Shown here: positions 22,509 through 34,533 of the stretch, one piece after another
Layout of the letters: the number at the start of each line of letters is the position of its first letter
Position numbering within the stretch: the stretch's first letter is position 1
From: Aristolochia californica
Lineage: Eukaryota > Streptophyta > Magnoliopsida > Piperales > Aristolochiaceae
Assembly: GCA_029961685.1 (NCBI GenBank)
Contig: JARWKL010000008.1
Span: forward strand, 23,221,981-23,285,980
DNA length: 64,000 nt
Direction of reading: 5' to 3'
The notes under the pieces: model-generated
Databases searched by the model: none
What the model was told of the DNA's origin: nothing
What the model saw: the letters and a program-made list of their open reading frames with translations, nothing else
Made by a program: the position numbers and the translations under genes

Positions 22509-22672
22509 GTATCAGAGCTGGACACGCCACGTCCCGCATTCGAATCCCGTGAGAAGCGGTCAAGAATGGGCGGGGTGGGTGTCAGAGTGGTTTTGTCCAC
22601 TCTTGTAGGCGGTAGCTTTCTGTACCTAACAGAACGGTCTTTTGGGTGTATTGGCTAGCCATTGTCAATGCT

Positions 22673-23959
22673 AGCCCTATCCTCCTTATATTCCTTGTGG
22701 CTTTTCTTTAGTTAAATTTCAGCATTAAAAAAATGAAAAACCTTAAGTTTCCTGATTTTGGTGAAAAGAGCAACAAAAAATGTCTGTATTTACACAGTCA
22801 ATGAATTATTTTCCTCCTGAAATTTCAATATGGGTTCAAAGGAAGTTCTATGAGTTGACTTGGTCAACATAGAGAGCATCCAATCTTTATTAATCCATTC
22901 TCCCGTATTTTTTTATTCAATGGCTACTGTCTATGCCAGATTTCTCATGCAGCTGAATATGCTCCTTGTTACAAACAAAGTTGTCACCTTAAAATCCACC
23001 TTTGGTTGACATGACAAGTGACAACAATCTTGATCCATAGACACATCTATCTCTCTTCAACATCATTGCATCCACACCAACACCCATAAAACCACCTCAA
23101 AAGAAGGCAAAACGAAAGAGAGGATCCTCTCAAGTTGTAGTTGACTCTTGCTACTGCTTATCGACTGTAACTTAAGGAGAAATTGTTATGTGTAACGATA
23201 GTTTTCAAAATGGAGGATCATTGTAGTTGACTTTTAGTGCAGAAGTCAACTTCTTTTTTATAGGAGTTAATGCACAAGCTTGGATACCTCGTTTGCTTAA
23301 GTGGTTTTCTCCTTTATAATGGACTCTGATCCCCTGAGCCCTCTACTCTTCCATTGGATTACCAATACTGCATAACTGACAAAAGCAAAGAGCAGATAAG
23401 GGAAAGAATGGTGAGGAGAAGCAAAAGCTTTCTCTTTTTGGAGCGCTGATTAGGGGCTTGAGCAATAGTACTTCTTGAGGGAAGTCACGGAATTACTTCA
23501 GTGAAATAAATGGTTATCATTTTTTATCAAAACATTTCATCACCAATTTGTGTAGGCAAAGAATGCCAAAGTATTCATACACACCATTGCCAAGAAAGAA
23601 GTGTGAGTTATGAATCCAAGACCTCTTTTCAAATAAGGACATCGTAATGGTAGTTATGAAATAACTAAACAAATTTGACTAAGTATTACTTTTTATTGGT
23701 GACCACAATTTTTTGGAGGTAACTTTTGGGCTCTGATACCATATTGAATTTCTGGACAAGAGAAAAATTTCACTAACTTAGGGGGGGTTATTCCAAAATG
23801 AAACAGAGATGAATTACATGTGCATTACTCTGTTCATTCGATTAGGCCGTTAGTGGTGAATGAGTGGCTCTTCATTTGAATTATGCCAGGTAATCTGCTC
23901 AGGCAAAAATTGAGGAATTGTGTTTCATACCTATTTTTCAAATCATTCATATGAAGCGA
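22673..23959. other. No gene; scattered retroelement traces
   Basis: Mostly featureless. Near 22830-22880, ggttcaaaggaagttctatgagttgact...ggtcaacatagagag resembles the post-PBS leader of copia element 5. At 23731-23742 the minus strand reads tatggtatcagagccc, a tRNA-Met PBS preceded by an LTR-like end (ttcaata) that would extend to higher coordinates. No ORF with a family signature. Confidence 0.4.
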
Positions 23960-24450
23960 TTGTGTGGCATGCGTCCCTCCCTCCCCTGACGAAATGTTTT
24001 TCCTCATTTCCCTTTGTTCTCCCTCTCTCTCTGCCTTCCTCTCCCGGAATTTTTTTCTCCCTCTCGGCTTCTTCTCCCTTCTCCCTCTCTCGTCTGCATC
24101 TCCCGGTCTCTTCTCCCTCTCGGCTTTTATCCCTTCTCGACTGTCCTCCCCTGAATTTTTTTCCTCTATCTTCTCCATCTCGGCTTTTATCCCTTCTCAA
24201 CCGTCCTCCCCTGAATTTTTTTTCCTCTATCTTCTCCCTCTCGACCTCCCTTTCAGCCTCTGTCATAGAGCCGCCATCGCAGAGCACAGGAGGTTGAGCC
24301 TCTGTCGCAGAGCCATGTCATCGCTCCGTCGCAGAGCCTCTCAGCCTCCCTCTCTTCTCCCTCTCGGCATACCGTTAGAGCGATGCTTCCATTGTTGTTA
24401 CCTACTGGCCCACCGTTATCTCTCGCTATTATTGGCTCTGTGAGGAAGAT
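23960..24450. repeat. Pyrimidine-rich tandem repeats
   Basis: Repeats of ctccctctcggcttYtctccc type, with a longer unit (ctcggcttttatcccttctc ... ctgaattttttt...cctctatcttctcc, about 61 bases) present twice at 24119-24240. Open frames on both strands (24287-23943 minus, 23964-24443 plus) are low-complexity products of the repeat. Confidence 0.6.
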
Positions 24451-25257
24451 GATGCATCGATGCCGTGAGGAAGATGATGCTGGTTTAAGTTTTCCTAAGT
24501 TAGGAAAAATTAAACCAGCGTCATAACTTCATTATATTTATTTTGTAAAATAATCCACATTTTTTTTCTATAAAATAATTATTTATATTTATTCAGTGTA
24601 TTCATTTTGTAATTACTGTATTAAATTAGTGATTTAATAGTTGTAATTAAAATATTGTTAAAGTAAACATTTGATAAATTATTTTGGTTTAATTATCCCA
24701 TTGCTATAATTAATTAAACCAAGCAATATATAATTAATTAATAATAAGTAAAAATATATCTTATGTTATTAATAAAATAATATATTTATTATTTATTATT
24801 TTTATTATTGTATTAAATTAGTGGTTTTTAATGTTAAAATATATCTTATGTTATTAAAAATAATTTATTTATTAATTATATTTATTTTTTGTTATTTTTA
24901 CTTTTTTATTTTTTACAATTTATTCTAGTCATTATATTAATAATAAAATGTACTCATTAAAAAAGTATTTCATTAATTAGTTTATTAATATATTTGAATA
25001 TTACACATTAAATCACTTATAAGTGTAGTAACTATGTGTATTTTGGTAATTATCTATTTCTATTTAAGTATATTATAAAATGTTACTCATTCTCTTGTTT
25101 ATATCATATTTTTCATTTTTGGGACACTAACATTGGAATCTATTTTCCGGTGCACTTGAACTTGTCTACACTAACACCCAAAGATGAGTTGAAGTTGAAT
25201 CAATTCGTTTAAGATGAATTGAAATCTTAACTTCATTTCAAGTACATTGTTGACTAA
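24451..25257. other. AT-rich DNA, no gene
   Basis: Strongly AT-rich, with short runs such as ttattattt and attaattaat. Nothing coding or structured was recognised. Confidence 0.5.
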
Positions 25258-25283
25258 CCCCCCCCCCCCCCCCCCCCCCCCCC
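25258..25283 (+). repeat. Homopolymer of 26 C
   Basis: An uninterrupted 26-base C run. It sits at the truncated end of a minus-strand LTR fragment. The length may be an assembly approximation. Confidence 0.9.
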
Positions 25284-25562
25284 TTAATGTAATTTTAGTA
25301 CATGAACTTCTATTTATAATAAAGGAAATGCGTATAATCCAGTTATAATTAAACTACCCTTATCCTAGTTACACCCAAAGTTAAACACTAAAAGGTAAGT
25401 CTTAGAACAATTAAACAATTGAACACAAATAGAAAACTAACATAAATAAAATACTTTTAAATCGAAACTCTTCTATGAGACCTCCTTCCATAATAATTCT
25501 AGTTTTGTAAGACTTCTTGTTGTGATAGTCAAGTGAGACTCTTCCATACCTGCTATTCAACA
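25284..25562 (-). repeat. LTR fragment (element 5 family), minus strand
   Basis: Reads from 25562 downwards TGTTGAATAGCAGGTATGGAAGAGTC and later includes tttgggtgtaactagg and ataaatagaagttcatgtac, matching the body and TATA region of the element 5 LTR. The terminal part of the LTR is missing next to the poly-C run. Confidence 0.65.
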
Positions 25563-25624
25563 ACCCAAATGAGGATTTGACTAACCAGTGTAAAAGGCCA
25601 AAATGAGGAGTTGACTAGCCCTTG

Positions 25625-25890
25625 GAAAAATGTATAATGAAGACTTTAAGTGGACATTGTGGCCCAACAAATGATACAATTACATGTGTAACGTGACCAA
25701 TGAGATATACTAAGATGCTCAAAGTTCACAAACACATTGCCATTAGAATAAAGAAAACAAAGTTATAAAAATAATTCAAGTATCACCTATGAAAATAACA
25801 TAATATCGCTAGCAATGTGTCTTTATGCCTAGAAAAATCATAGAGAGGTTAAAAGGTGCAGAGAACAATAATTATTCACTTAAAAATAAG
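25625..25890. repeat. Dispersed 260-bp repeat, copy 2
   Basis: Counterpart of 13187-13445 in the same orientation. Non-coding. Confidence 0.7.
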
Positions 25891-25957
25891 TTTACTTAAA
25901 AAATCAATGATAGTTGAGTTTAGTAATCAAATCTGGCTCTATTAATTGGGTCTGACA

Positions 25958-25963
<6 letters not shown>

Positions 25964-25991
<28 letters not shown>
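25964..25991 (+). repeat. (GA)n microsatellite
   Basis: About 14 GA units in an AT-rich setting. Confidence 0.9.
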
Positions 25992-25994
<3 letters not shown>

Positions 25995-26864
25995 AATTGT
26001 AGTTAATTAATGTGATTTAATTAAATTATATTTTAACTCACATAATTTAATTGAGTTAAATTTTAATTTTTTAATTATATTTTAATTATTAATTTTTACC
26101 TAAAATGTAGATTAATGAATAATTATTTAAATTTAATAAAATAATTTGTAATTCATTATTATTACACAAAATGAAACTTAAATTAAATATATTTAGGATC
26201 ATTTCTATTATTTTTTACTTTTTATTTTAATTAAATTGTTGTTAATTATGGAGTTTAAAAATATAAACTAATTAATTAAATTAAATTAAATCAACATAAT
26301 AATTTTTATTTGTATATTTTAAATAATTAATATTTTAAAATATTATAGAACTAAGTAAATTTTTATTAAATATTATTATAATTTAATTATTTAATCTATG
26401 ATTTAATTATTATATTTTAATATATTTTACAAATTAAAATTCTAAAAAGTATGAGCTTCATGCTCATAGTGCATTCGAACCTGACCACCCATATTCCCCC
26501 AATTAAGCCCCTACCCCTACCTATACTGAATCTCCCACAAAAGGGACCCCACACCCAACCTATGTGTTCCTCAAAAATTCGATCATCTTCGACATGAAAA
26601 AATAAATAGAGAATTTTAAAACTAAACTCATTAACTTGCCACTACAAATCATTGTATCTCGTTGCCAAATTCCCTTTTTGCTTGGGTCGTCACCGATCTA
26701 CCTCTACCCCTAAGTTGTTGCTATCATGCAAGCACTCTCGCTTTCACTCAAATAGTTTGTGAGAATGAGAGGGGTGTGTGTGGAGGGTTTCTCAACGGAA
26801 GTAGCATTCCAACATAGAAGATGATTTTTCATAGAGGAATTATACTTCTACGGAAAAATAAATT
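25992..26864. other. AT-rich DNA, no gene
   Basis: 25992-26450 is dominated by aattaa/ttaatt runs; 26450-26864 is of ordinary composition. No coding or structural feature was recognised. Confidence 0.5.
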
Positions 26865-27890
26865 TTAAAACTTTGAAAGAACATGGAATTTCTCTTAAAT
26901 AAAGAATTTTTTGGTAGAAAATCTTTTCTTTACCAAAATGGGAAAATTTTGTGGTGGAAAATATATTCCACCATGAAATTTTAAATTTTTTTTATTAAAA
27001 AATATTTTCTATCAAAAAAATACTTCTCAAAAAGATTTTATGTTGCCAAAAAGTTTATTTCAACTAAAAAGTAATTATGCCAAAAGAAAGTATTTCGTTC
27101 CATGAATTTGTCATAAATCTACTAGCAGAAAATCAATTTTCGATGGTAGAGTTTTATTTATTTTTAGTTACTCTACTAATGAAATATTATTTATGCTAGA
27201 TAAAGTGACTTCTGTTGATGAAAGCAAAAGCTCTTTTTTCTTGTAGTCTTAAATTTAATTATGAAATTAATTATTTTAGGTTTTAGTTGCAAACCTATGC
27301 TAAAAACTTGACTTGGTCAAAGTACATGGCAAGGTTTAACCCGATTCAATTAACCTATCTAATCCCGATTTTATAATAAAACGTTCACCAACATCTCAGG
27401 GGCCAATTGGTTAGTCTAATCCAGTTTATAATAGAGCATTCAACGTCTTCCTTTTAATTGATTATTGATTTTCGTGATTGGAATGAACTATGTGGCCATG
27501 GACTCATCTTATAATTACTTATATTTTAACTAAACAAACTCGATCTTTCTTCCAAGGAATATCACCATATGCTCTCTTGGGTGTTGTTTCTTTATTTTGC
27601 TTGGTATTCCTTCTTCCCTTAGGCCCCAATGGCAATAAACTCAGTTTTGGGTTACTGAATTCTCTACTATTAGAAGAAGAAGAGCAATATTTATGATTGT
27701 CATTATTTCAATACAAAGAAGACATACATTACCTTTTGTCTTTTGAAAATTTCACTAGTATTTTTATAAAGACAAACAAAAACAAAAATAATGCCAACGT
27801 ATTATGTAAAACCCTACTATATTTTTAAAGGAAAAATATTATTGAATGACATTTGCATTTGATGAAAGATGAGTTACAAAGAAAAGAAAA
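26865..27890. repeat. Dispersed 1-kb repeat, copy 2 (with CACTA end)
   Basis: Counterpart of 6705-7720. The CACTA terminus at about 27231-27247 reads ttttttcttgtagtc, with the last base changed. In this copy a 68-codon frame (27490-27696) with a hydrophobic stretch is open; in copy 1 it is broken, so I do not treat it as a gene. Confidence 0.7.
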
Positions 27891-28019
27891 AAAAGCCATA
27901 TGTAGAAAGGGGGAGTATAAAAGATGAAGTTTTTGCATCTATGAAGAATTTTTTGAGGCAAAGAAAATTGAAAACCAATAATCATTTTCATTGTAAGTTG
28001 AAGTTATAAACTCCAATTT

Positions 28020-28245
28020 GAAGGGGAGTATTGAAGAGCAGATATGGAAGGCTCTTACATGGCTCTTACAGTAAGAAGTCTAAAAGAGCCAAAATTAATA
28101 TGGTAGTCTTACAGAAGTCTCATAGAAGAGTGTCAATTTAAAGGTCTTTTAGTTATGTTAGTATTCTATTTATGTTGAGTTGTTTAATTATGCTAGGACT
28201 TATCTTTAAGTGTTAGACTTTGGGTGTAATTGGGATAAGGTTAAA
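28020..28245 (+). repeat. PPT and truncated 3' LTR (element 5 family)
   Basis: The purine run gaaggggag is followed by an LTR start altered to TATTGAAGAGCAG at about 28031. Then come tatggaaggctcttac, ctatttatgttgagttgttt and tttgggtgtaattggg, as in the element 5 LTR. It ends abruptly near 28245, before the TATA region. Confidence 0.6.
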
Positions 28246-28448
28246 AAATAAAATCTTGACTCCATGAACCAATAGGAGTGGTGGTTAGGCAACTTAGATG
28301 CACCTTCCAACTTGCAATTGCTTTCCGGGAGCTTTGCTCTTTTTCATTTTTACATTTCCTGCAACCTTCAGTATTTAAGTTTCATTTCCTTTATTAATAT
28401 TATCTTTTGGTTGTTCTGGCTAACGAAATCTGGTGTTTTTTTAAGCAT

Positions 28449-29753
28449 GGGAACAACACAAGGTGCACCTAGTAAAGCAGCATGTCTTCAAAACCTCTGT
28501 AATGAGCTGCACTTTGATCCTCAAAAGGCTAGTAAGATCCATGAAGGTATGTTTAGGCCTTGAAAATTTTGGTTTTTTTATCCTATCACTTTGTGTACAG
28601 TATTAACTGCAGAAATGGAACCATTTGATAGAGTAGTTTTTTTCCTACATGATGCGTACTGTTTTTGTTTAATTATCTTTTGCCAAAAGCTTCAACAGGC
28701 CGTGGCTAATGGAGAGTTGAGTGAAGATGAGAGTTTCCTTCCAATCCCTTGTTGTTAGGGGTTCACTCACTTGAGCTTTTGTAATCTTTTATTCTCTTTA
28801 ATAAAATCATCTTTTCTAAAAAAAAAATACTTTCTAATTCTGAGAGGAAGATTCTTCCTCTAAATGCCTATGAAGGAAAAGACCATAAGGGTTACCAAAA
28901 TACCCTTACATCATTGAACAGGTATTTGACACATTCACATGTTTCATGTGAAACCTCAAATTCTAAAGCTTTGTTGTTGAAGTGTGTGAAAAGGTTTTGG
29001 GGTGACAATTATTTCGAAGTATGCTTCATAGAAATGTGACTACCTCATTTCACCTGCTCTAACCTTTCTATAGTTGATGCTTTTAAATGAAGTTATAGAT
29101 AAATTTGATGTCATTTCAACAATTAGTTATGAATAACATGTAAATGAATACGCATCATGAAGTTTGGCATACTTTGGGTGACTTATATCCATGGTTTTTA
29201 CTTAGTATTTTATATTTAAAAAATCCAACAAATATATGAACTATAAGTTTAGATTTGACTTGACTTTACTCCTTTTTTGTTTCATTAATGATCTATTAAT
29301 GGTGAAAACTCTACCAATTTGATGAGTTCCCCCATAAAGGTCGTCATGATTGGCTGAGGGTGACCTACAGATGGTCTCTCTTGTTAAGTTGTGGAATCTA
29401 ATTAACACCTTATGTAGAGTTAGCACATGATATATTGATTGTTATTTTATTAAGGGTAGTTTGGAGATTTCACACTTACATTTCAGTTGTCCTAGTCTTC
29501 TCCTAGCATTTGAGGGTGTCGTTATCAGGATGATTCATGATCATGAGTTGTGTGAGAAAGAGGTTAGAGAAAAACATAGAGAGTTTGAGTGTGTACGATT
29601 TCTCTTGTACACTTCTTCTTCATCATAGTAAATTATTGCAACAATCGAAGAACATAACGTAATCTCACCTTCAGGCGAACCTGTATAAGTATTGTGTGTT
29701 TGTGCTTGACTATTTCTTCTTCTGATTAGCTAATTCCAATTTCTTGTTTACTT

Positions 29754-29792
<39 letters not shown>

Positions 29793-30410
29793 ATCAAACT
29801 TTTGGTACATGAGAACCTATTTATTTATTTATTCTCAGGTCCGAAAGATGTTCCTCAACTACATTCAACGGTTTCGGACAGTTGGCGGTCAAAATGAGAG
29901 AGCAAAGGAACTCAAGAAGATGATAATATTCAATACATTAGTCGTTGAACTGGTAGCTGACATCAATGGAGAGGCCACTGAACATAGTCTCTTGAGAAGG
30001 AGCCTGAAAAACATAAAGGAAGAAGAAGAAAAAGGGGAAGAATATGAGTGGGAATCCTTACAAACACTAAGAAAAATGAGACCTAGCAAGGAGCTTGAGG
30101 CCAAGCTAGGATGATCTGCCAGAGAGAGACAATACTGACCTTTACGAGGATTACTTGCTCCATTGCTTCCAGGGGGAGGATACTTTGATTCCCTTTGGGG
30201 CGCAGATCACAACAAAAAAGGACAATTCAAAGTATTTATTTCTCAACCAGCTTGGTAGAAGTTTGGGTTTTTCTGTGAAAGAGATTTTGGTGGTTTATAG
30301 GAACTTGGTCGAGTAGGCCTTTGAAAACCAACCTGAGGTGATTTTGGCTGATGGGAAGATAACTAAAGCAAAGATTGAACTATGTGTCAGGTTGTCTTGT
30401 CTTGCCACTT
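28449..30410 (+). pseudogene. TIC110: TIC110 (chloroplast inner-envelope translocon) pseudogene fragment
   Basis: Four pieces match, in order, the middle of TIC110, the inner-envelope/stromal scaffold of the chloroplast protein import machinery. Piece 1 (28449-28546) includes LQNLCNELHFDPQKASKIHE and ends at a GT intron border. Piece 2 (about 28675-28734) has QKLQQAVANGELSEDE. Piece 3 begins exactly after an AG acceptor at 29839 (VRKMFLNYIQR) and includes AKELKKMIIFNTLVVELVADI and an acidic run. Piece 4 (30112-30408) has DLPERDNTDLYEDYLL and IPFGAQITTKKDNSKYLFLN. The exon between pieces 2 and 3 is missing; pieces 3 and 4 are joined with about ten codons lost and a frameshift; an in-frame TAG breaks piece 4. 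Retained introns argue for a genomic duplication rather than a processed copy. Family assignment is from my own recognition of the protein. Confidence 0.8.
29757..29790 (+). repeat. (CT)n microsatellite
   Basis: About 17 CT units, lying in the presumed intron before TIC110 piece 3. Confidence 0.9.
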
Positions 30411-31076
30411 GCGATAGGTTGAATAACATGTGATATATCCCAACATTAGAATTCACTAAACCTATGTTTTTTCTTATAGGAAATTATGGGAAAACTCCTA
30501 GTGAATATTTTTTTGTTTTGAGTAAATTTTTTTGGTGTTTTTATCATATTAGGGGACGAGAAATTTTTTGTTTTATTCATCTAGATCCCATTTGACTTCA
30601 AGGTATGTTAAAAAAGAGAAGAAAACGAGTTTCAGTAAGTCTTGAAGTGGTCCTTGATTGCTTCTTCCTTCAACCTTGTTCTTTATTATTATTATTTTAT
30701 TTCTAGTAAACACAAAGGACCTTGGTTTTAAATTTATATCTCAAGAAAAGCTAAAATGTTTTTCCTAGGATACACATTTCCAATAAACTTTCAGATAAAG
30801 TGTTATTAGTGCCTTACTAGGAAATTACATGAAAAATTCTAGAAATTTCCAAGGAAAATTAAATAGAAATATTAACGCCTTTTCCAAGGAAAAAATACAA
30901 ATTAATAATCAATCTTTTACATTACCATATTTATTCGATAAATTTTCTGTAAATTAAAATATCAAATACATTTTTTTAAAAATTATCTAAAAACAAATTG
31001 GTCATGTTAAATCAACTATTGTACTCTACATAATTGTCCCACATTTAAGCTGCTACATTGTTATGAAAATGGTTAG
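30411..31076. other. No gene recognised
   Basis: Follows the end of detectable TIC110 similarity. AT-rich, with no ORF of note. Confidence 0.4.
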
Positions 31077-32260
31077 CTAGTTCAAATTTTCATTTATTCT
31101 TCTTCTCCTTGATATTAAGACAATAGGTTGGTTAATTATTTCCTCCAAATCATCTTCATCTTCTTCTTGATCTAGTCCAAATGTTATATCATCCCTTGGT
31201 TCCTCTCTTTCAATCACTTCATCATTATGATTAGATATCCGTATAAAATTGTGAGTAATACAACCATGCAGTGACATTTTTTACATGAGTCTTATACAAG
31301 TATGGAAGTGCTCGATCCAAAATTGCAAATTGTTGGTTCAATAGACCAAAAGTCCTCTCAATTGTGCCTCTTTATAATGAATGTTGATGGTTGGATAACT
31401 CTGTTGTAGTTTGAGGGAGATGATTTTCATCATATTCATTTAAATGATATCTAGTTGAACGATAAGGTGTCTAAAAATCAAGCAAGTTAGCGTACCGAAC
31501 ATCTATCAAGTAGTACTCTCCTACAATATGAAATAAAAAAAATGATTACTATGAATAAAGGTAACATGTTCAAAAATAAATCAATAAAATAAGCATACTA
31601 CCATTTGGGATGACAAGCCCGTTCGTGCATCTAATGCATGCATTAAAATCCGAGCATCAACTAGTGATCCTTTTCACCTAGATACTACAAAAGTGAACTC
31701 CATATTGAAATTACAAGCTGTCATCACATTTGTGATAAGTATTGTTTCCCATTCCAAAACCTACCAGTGTCCTTGTTAATAATATGGGCCTTTATGTAGG
31801 TCCCATCAATTGTTCCAATGCAATTTTGAGATTTGCACATTGAAAGTTAATATAAATTTTCTTTTAAATGAATAAATACATAAATAAAAATTACAATAGT
31901 TGTTTACCTTGAAATAGGGATAATAATTCTCATTACCTGCTATTTTTGGATGAACATTTCTATTTGAAGGAGGACATATGTAATCATCTTTCAATTTGAG
32001 TACACCTTTAGTACTCTATTGAAATATGTATTAATAGTTCAAACTGAGCATCTAAAACTTTCCATTGACACTTGATACCTTTGGCTTTGGCATATGGTAA
32101 CCATGAATATAACAATTTGTTCTTCAACTTTAATGCTCTTGGTGTCCACAAGAAGTCTCCTACTTCTTAGAAAATTACAAAGGTTTCTAAAAACATATGG
32201 TCTCATCCTATACACACGTCTAAACAGATGTTCTTTATGCTCCAACATTAAGCGTATATG
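31077..32260 (-). pseudogene. PIF/Harbinger-type transposase (nuclease) pseudogene
   Basis: Read right to left. At 32248-32039, RMRPYVFRNLCNFLR and VEEQIVIFM match the N-terminal region of plant PIF/Harbinger DDE nucleases. At 31994-31910, LKDDYICPP and NENYYPYFK follow. After a probable small intron (GT just after YFK) come CIGTIDGTYI and NKDTGRFWNG near 31830-31745. Then decayed pieces follow: SLVDARIL, YYLVDVRYAN and the ERTFGLLNQQFAIL block near 31340. The C-terminal CITHNFIRISN is at 31277-31200, followed by an acidic tail. The catalytic DDE region is interrupted by stops. Terminal inverted repeats were not located. A companion Myb-like protein was not found. Confidence 0.75.
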
Positions 32261-32690
32261 AGCCCAGGGATGTCAAAGAAGAAGATGAAGTTGAGGTACA
32301 AGATAGGTTCAAGGATGAAATGATGAAGTAAGAGAAGAAGAAGAAAAGGTTGATAGAGAGAGTGATGAAAATATAATTTAGACGACAATAAATCAATAAA
32401 TATATAACGTTAGTTGTTCATAGAATTGTTCGTAGAATTTTTTATTTCAAACTTAGTGTTATTCTTTTTATTAAAAATAACATTATTGATGCTATAGAAA
32501 TACCCCATAAGCAAGTACACCTGCTATCATGCCTCCTCATGCACCTAAGGTACGATAGGTCACACTCCCTGCATCATCTGAGATGGTATCGCCATCGTCA
32601 CCGTCTAATAGTGAGTTGCATAGGAGAGAGTAAAGTTAACTAAACCCCTCTTTTTTATGTTAAATTATATTTTGTCCAAGGTAATTTATG
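32261..32690. other. No gene recognised
   Basis: AT-rich, with a purine run (gaagaagaagaaaag) near 32330. No recognisable feature. Confidence 0.4.
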
Positions 32691-32694
32691 CTAA

Positions 32695-33042
32695 GTGTAT
32701 ATAGATACATCCACATCGTCTCCATCCACACTGGTGGGTCCATCTGCATCCTTGCAAATGAGGCGGTCACAGGGTCTGACTAGGGGGTCCAGAGTTGAGA
32801 AGCTTGTAGCATATATCAACAAGAGGAGGATCCCAATGGAGTTCCAAGGTGGGCACAGGAGGGCATCGAGACTCCCTATAGCCATTTTCACTCTTTGGGT
32901 AGGCCATGAGCTACGAACTTTCATGGATGTGAAGGTACAAAATTTCAAATCCTACACTGAGGACCAAATAGCTTATGGACAAGGGTGGTATCGAATCGAG
33001 CCGAGCCCGAACCTGCCTATGTTCGAACTAGGCTTGATTTAA
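32695..33042 (+). pseudogene. Possible transposase-associated fragment, family uncertain
   Basis: An open stretch with MRRSQGLTRGSRVEKL and RIPMEFQGGHRR. It resembles the start of proteins associated with plant CACTA-like transposons (RRxRGxTR...RIxVxF pattern). Its 3' end runs into the possible hAT-like terminus at 32983, so the last 60 bases are not part of the original frame. No start context or partner domain is visible. I would not name a function. Confidence 0.3.
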
Positions 33043-34533
33043 ATATTTCGAATTTGAGCTTGAGCCGAGCGTAACCTCGAGCCTAAAATTGTAATTGAGC
33101 TTTCAAGTCGAATAATTTTAACTGAGCTTGAACTCCAACGTACATTTAAAACTTTTCATAAAATACCTATCACGTAAACCGTACATAAAATTATGCATAC
33201 GTTTCACCTAAAATTGGGCATGACCTCCACCTAAAATTATTTCTGTCTCAAATAGGCAAAAGATGCTCTATTTCTATAGCTAATTAAATAAATAAATTGA
33301 TAAAAAAAATTTTAAGAAGATTTTATTTAGATTTCTACCTTAAAAAATGAATTTCAGGATCCCTCGACGTGACAGTGTTCCTGAACAGCTTCATGACAAC
33401 ATGTACTCAGATGTGCCAATAGCGTATCAATAAATTGGCTAGTTATTCTATGGTTAGAAATCCATCATTATTTTCCCAAAACAAAAAAAAAAAGTTCTCA
33501 AAAGGATAATAACATATACATGTAAAACTGTACTTTGAAGAAATCAGGACAAGCAAGGTTACATAAGAACTTGTAAAATTACATAGGTAATTGCAAAAGA
33601 TCAAGATTAAGAACAAGAACTAATAAAATTTATGTGATGAGAAATACAAAAAATTGAAACAAAATTCTACCAGATAAATAGAAAAAAAAGGGTAACACAA
33701 GCAAAATTATGAATGAAATGTATAAAATAGTATTTTTGTTTTTAAGAAAATGTATAAAATAATGTACTTTTTTTTAAAACATATACAATGTACTCTTAGA
33801 GATTGGAGGAATCGATTAGATCGGAAGAATCGATTACCTCTATTCCATCACTTTTGTCGATGGGGGAGAAGATCAGAGGAATAAGTATGAGAGGAAGAAA
33901 ATTGGAAGAAGCTCTTACAACAGTTTTAAATGCAAAAAATGCAAAACCCAACAAATGAAAATGCAAAGAACTTAGCAGATAAAAATGAAAAAAAATCGAT
34001 TAGATTACCTTTGTTAGACTGTTCCGTCACTTCCATCGGCGATGAAAACAAAACATAACATATTAACATGAATACTAGTAGGCAACAGATAAAGATCGTG
34101 CCCCTATTCCGTCACTTCCGTCTGCGACGATCAAAGAGGAAGAACTCGGAGAGAACATTGAAGAAAAAGAAATGCAATCAATTTAAAAACCAAAACTTAC
34201 CTAAACAAGCAGATTTCAGTCCAATTTTTCTCGCTAGCTGAAGCTGATTTTCCTCCGATCTTCTCAAGCCTAAAATCCCCATTTCCTTTATTCCCGAGCT
34301 CGGAGTTATTGCAGTGCATGGTCCCTCTTGCATCACTGGTTTTTCTCGGGTCCTCGTTAAGTTAACGAGCCTACTTGTGACCTTCTGAACTGAACCACAG
34401 TTTGCTCGAGCTCGGCTCGTTAACTTAAATGAACCCGAACTCGATGTCAAATTCGATTTGAGATCAAGATAAATCGAACCGAACCGAGATGAGCTCGAGT
34501 TACTCGTGAACAACTCGGTTTGATGCCATCCCT
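32983..34533. mobile_element. Possible non-autonomous hAT-like element with imperfect terminal inverted repeats
   Basis: The left end agggtggtatcgaatcgagccgag and the right end (reverse strand agggatggcatcaaaccgag) form an imperfect inverted repeat of the AGGGNTGGNATC type seen at hAT-like ends. Both subterminal zones are rich in gagctcgagc/cgaaccgag motifs (33000-33160 and 34380-34530). The interior is AT-rich and lacks a transposase. A clear 8-bp target duplication was not found. Confidence 0.35.

Larger units (their letters stand above)
17197..22672 (+). mobile_element. TRIM-1 (miniature LTR element) with copia element 3 nested inside
   Basis: Two 88-bp terminal repeats, 17202-17289 and 22580-22667, both begin TGTCAGAGTGG and end TTGTCA. 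They are flanked by the 5-bp target duplication atgct (17197-17201 and 22668-22672). Removing the copia insertion and its own target duplication leaves a 249-bp element: LTR, PBS (tggtatcagagc, split by the insertion), a 73-bp internal stretch with gtcccgcattcgaatccc, a G-rich PPT (gggcggggtggg), LTR. It encodes no protein, and this structure defines a terminal-repeat retrotransposon in miniature. Confidence 0.85.

Noticed and set aside
23834..24443. Open frames up to 159 codons, Glu/Arg-rich on one strand and Ser/Leu/Pro-rich on the other
   Set aside because: Low-complexity translations of a pyrimidine-rich tandem repeat.
27490..27696. A 68-codon frame with a hydrophobic stretch, possible signal peptide
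   Set aside because: Lies in a dispersed repeat and is broken in the other copy at 7380-7530.
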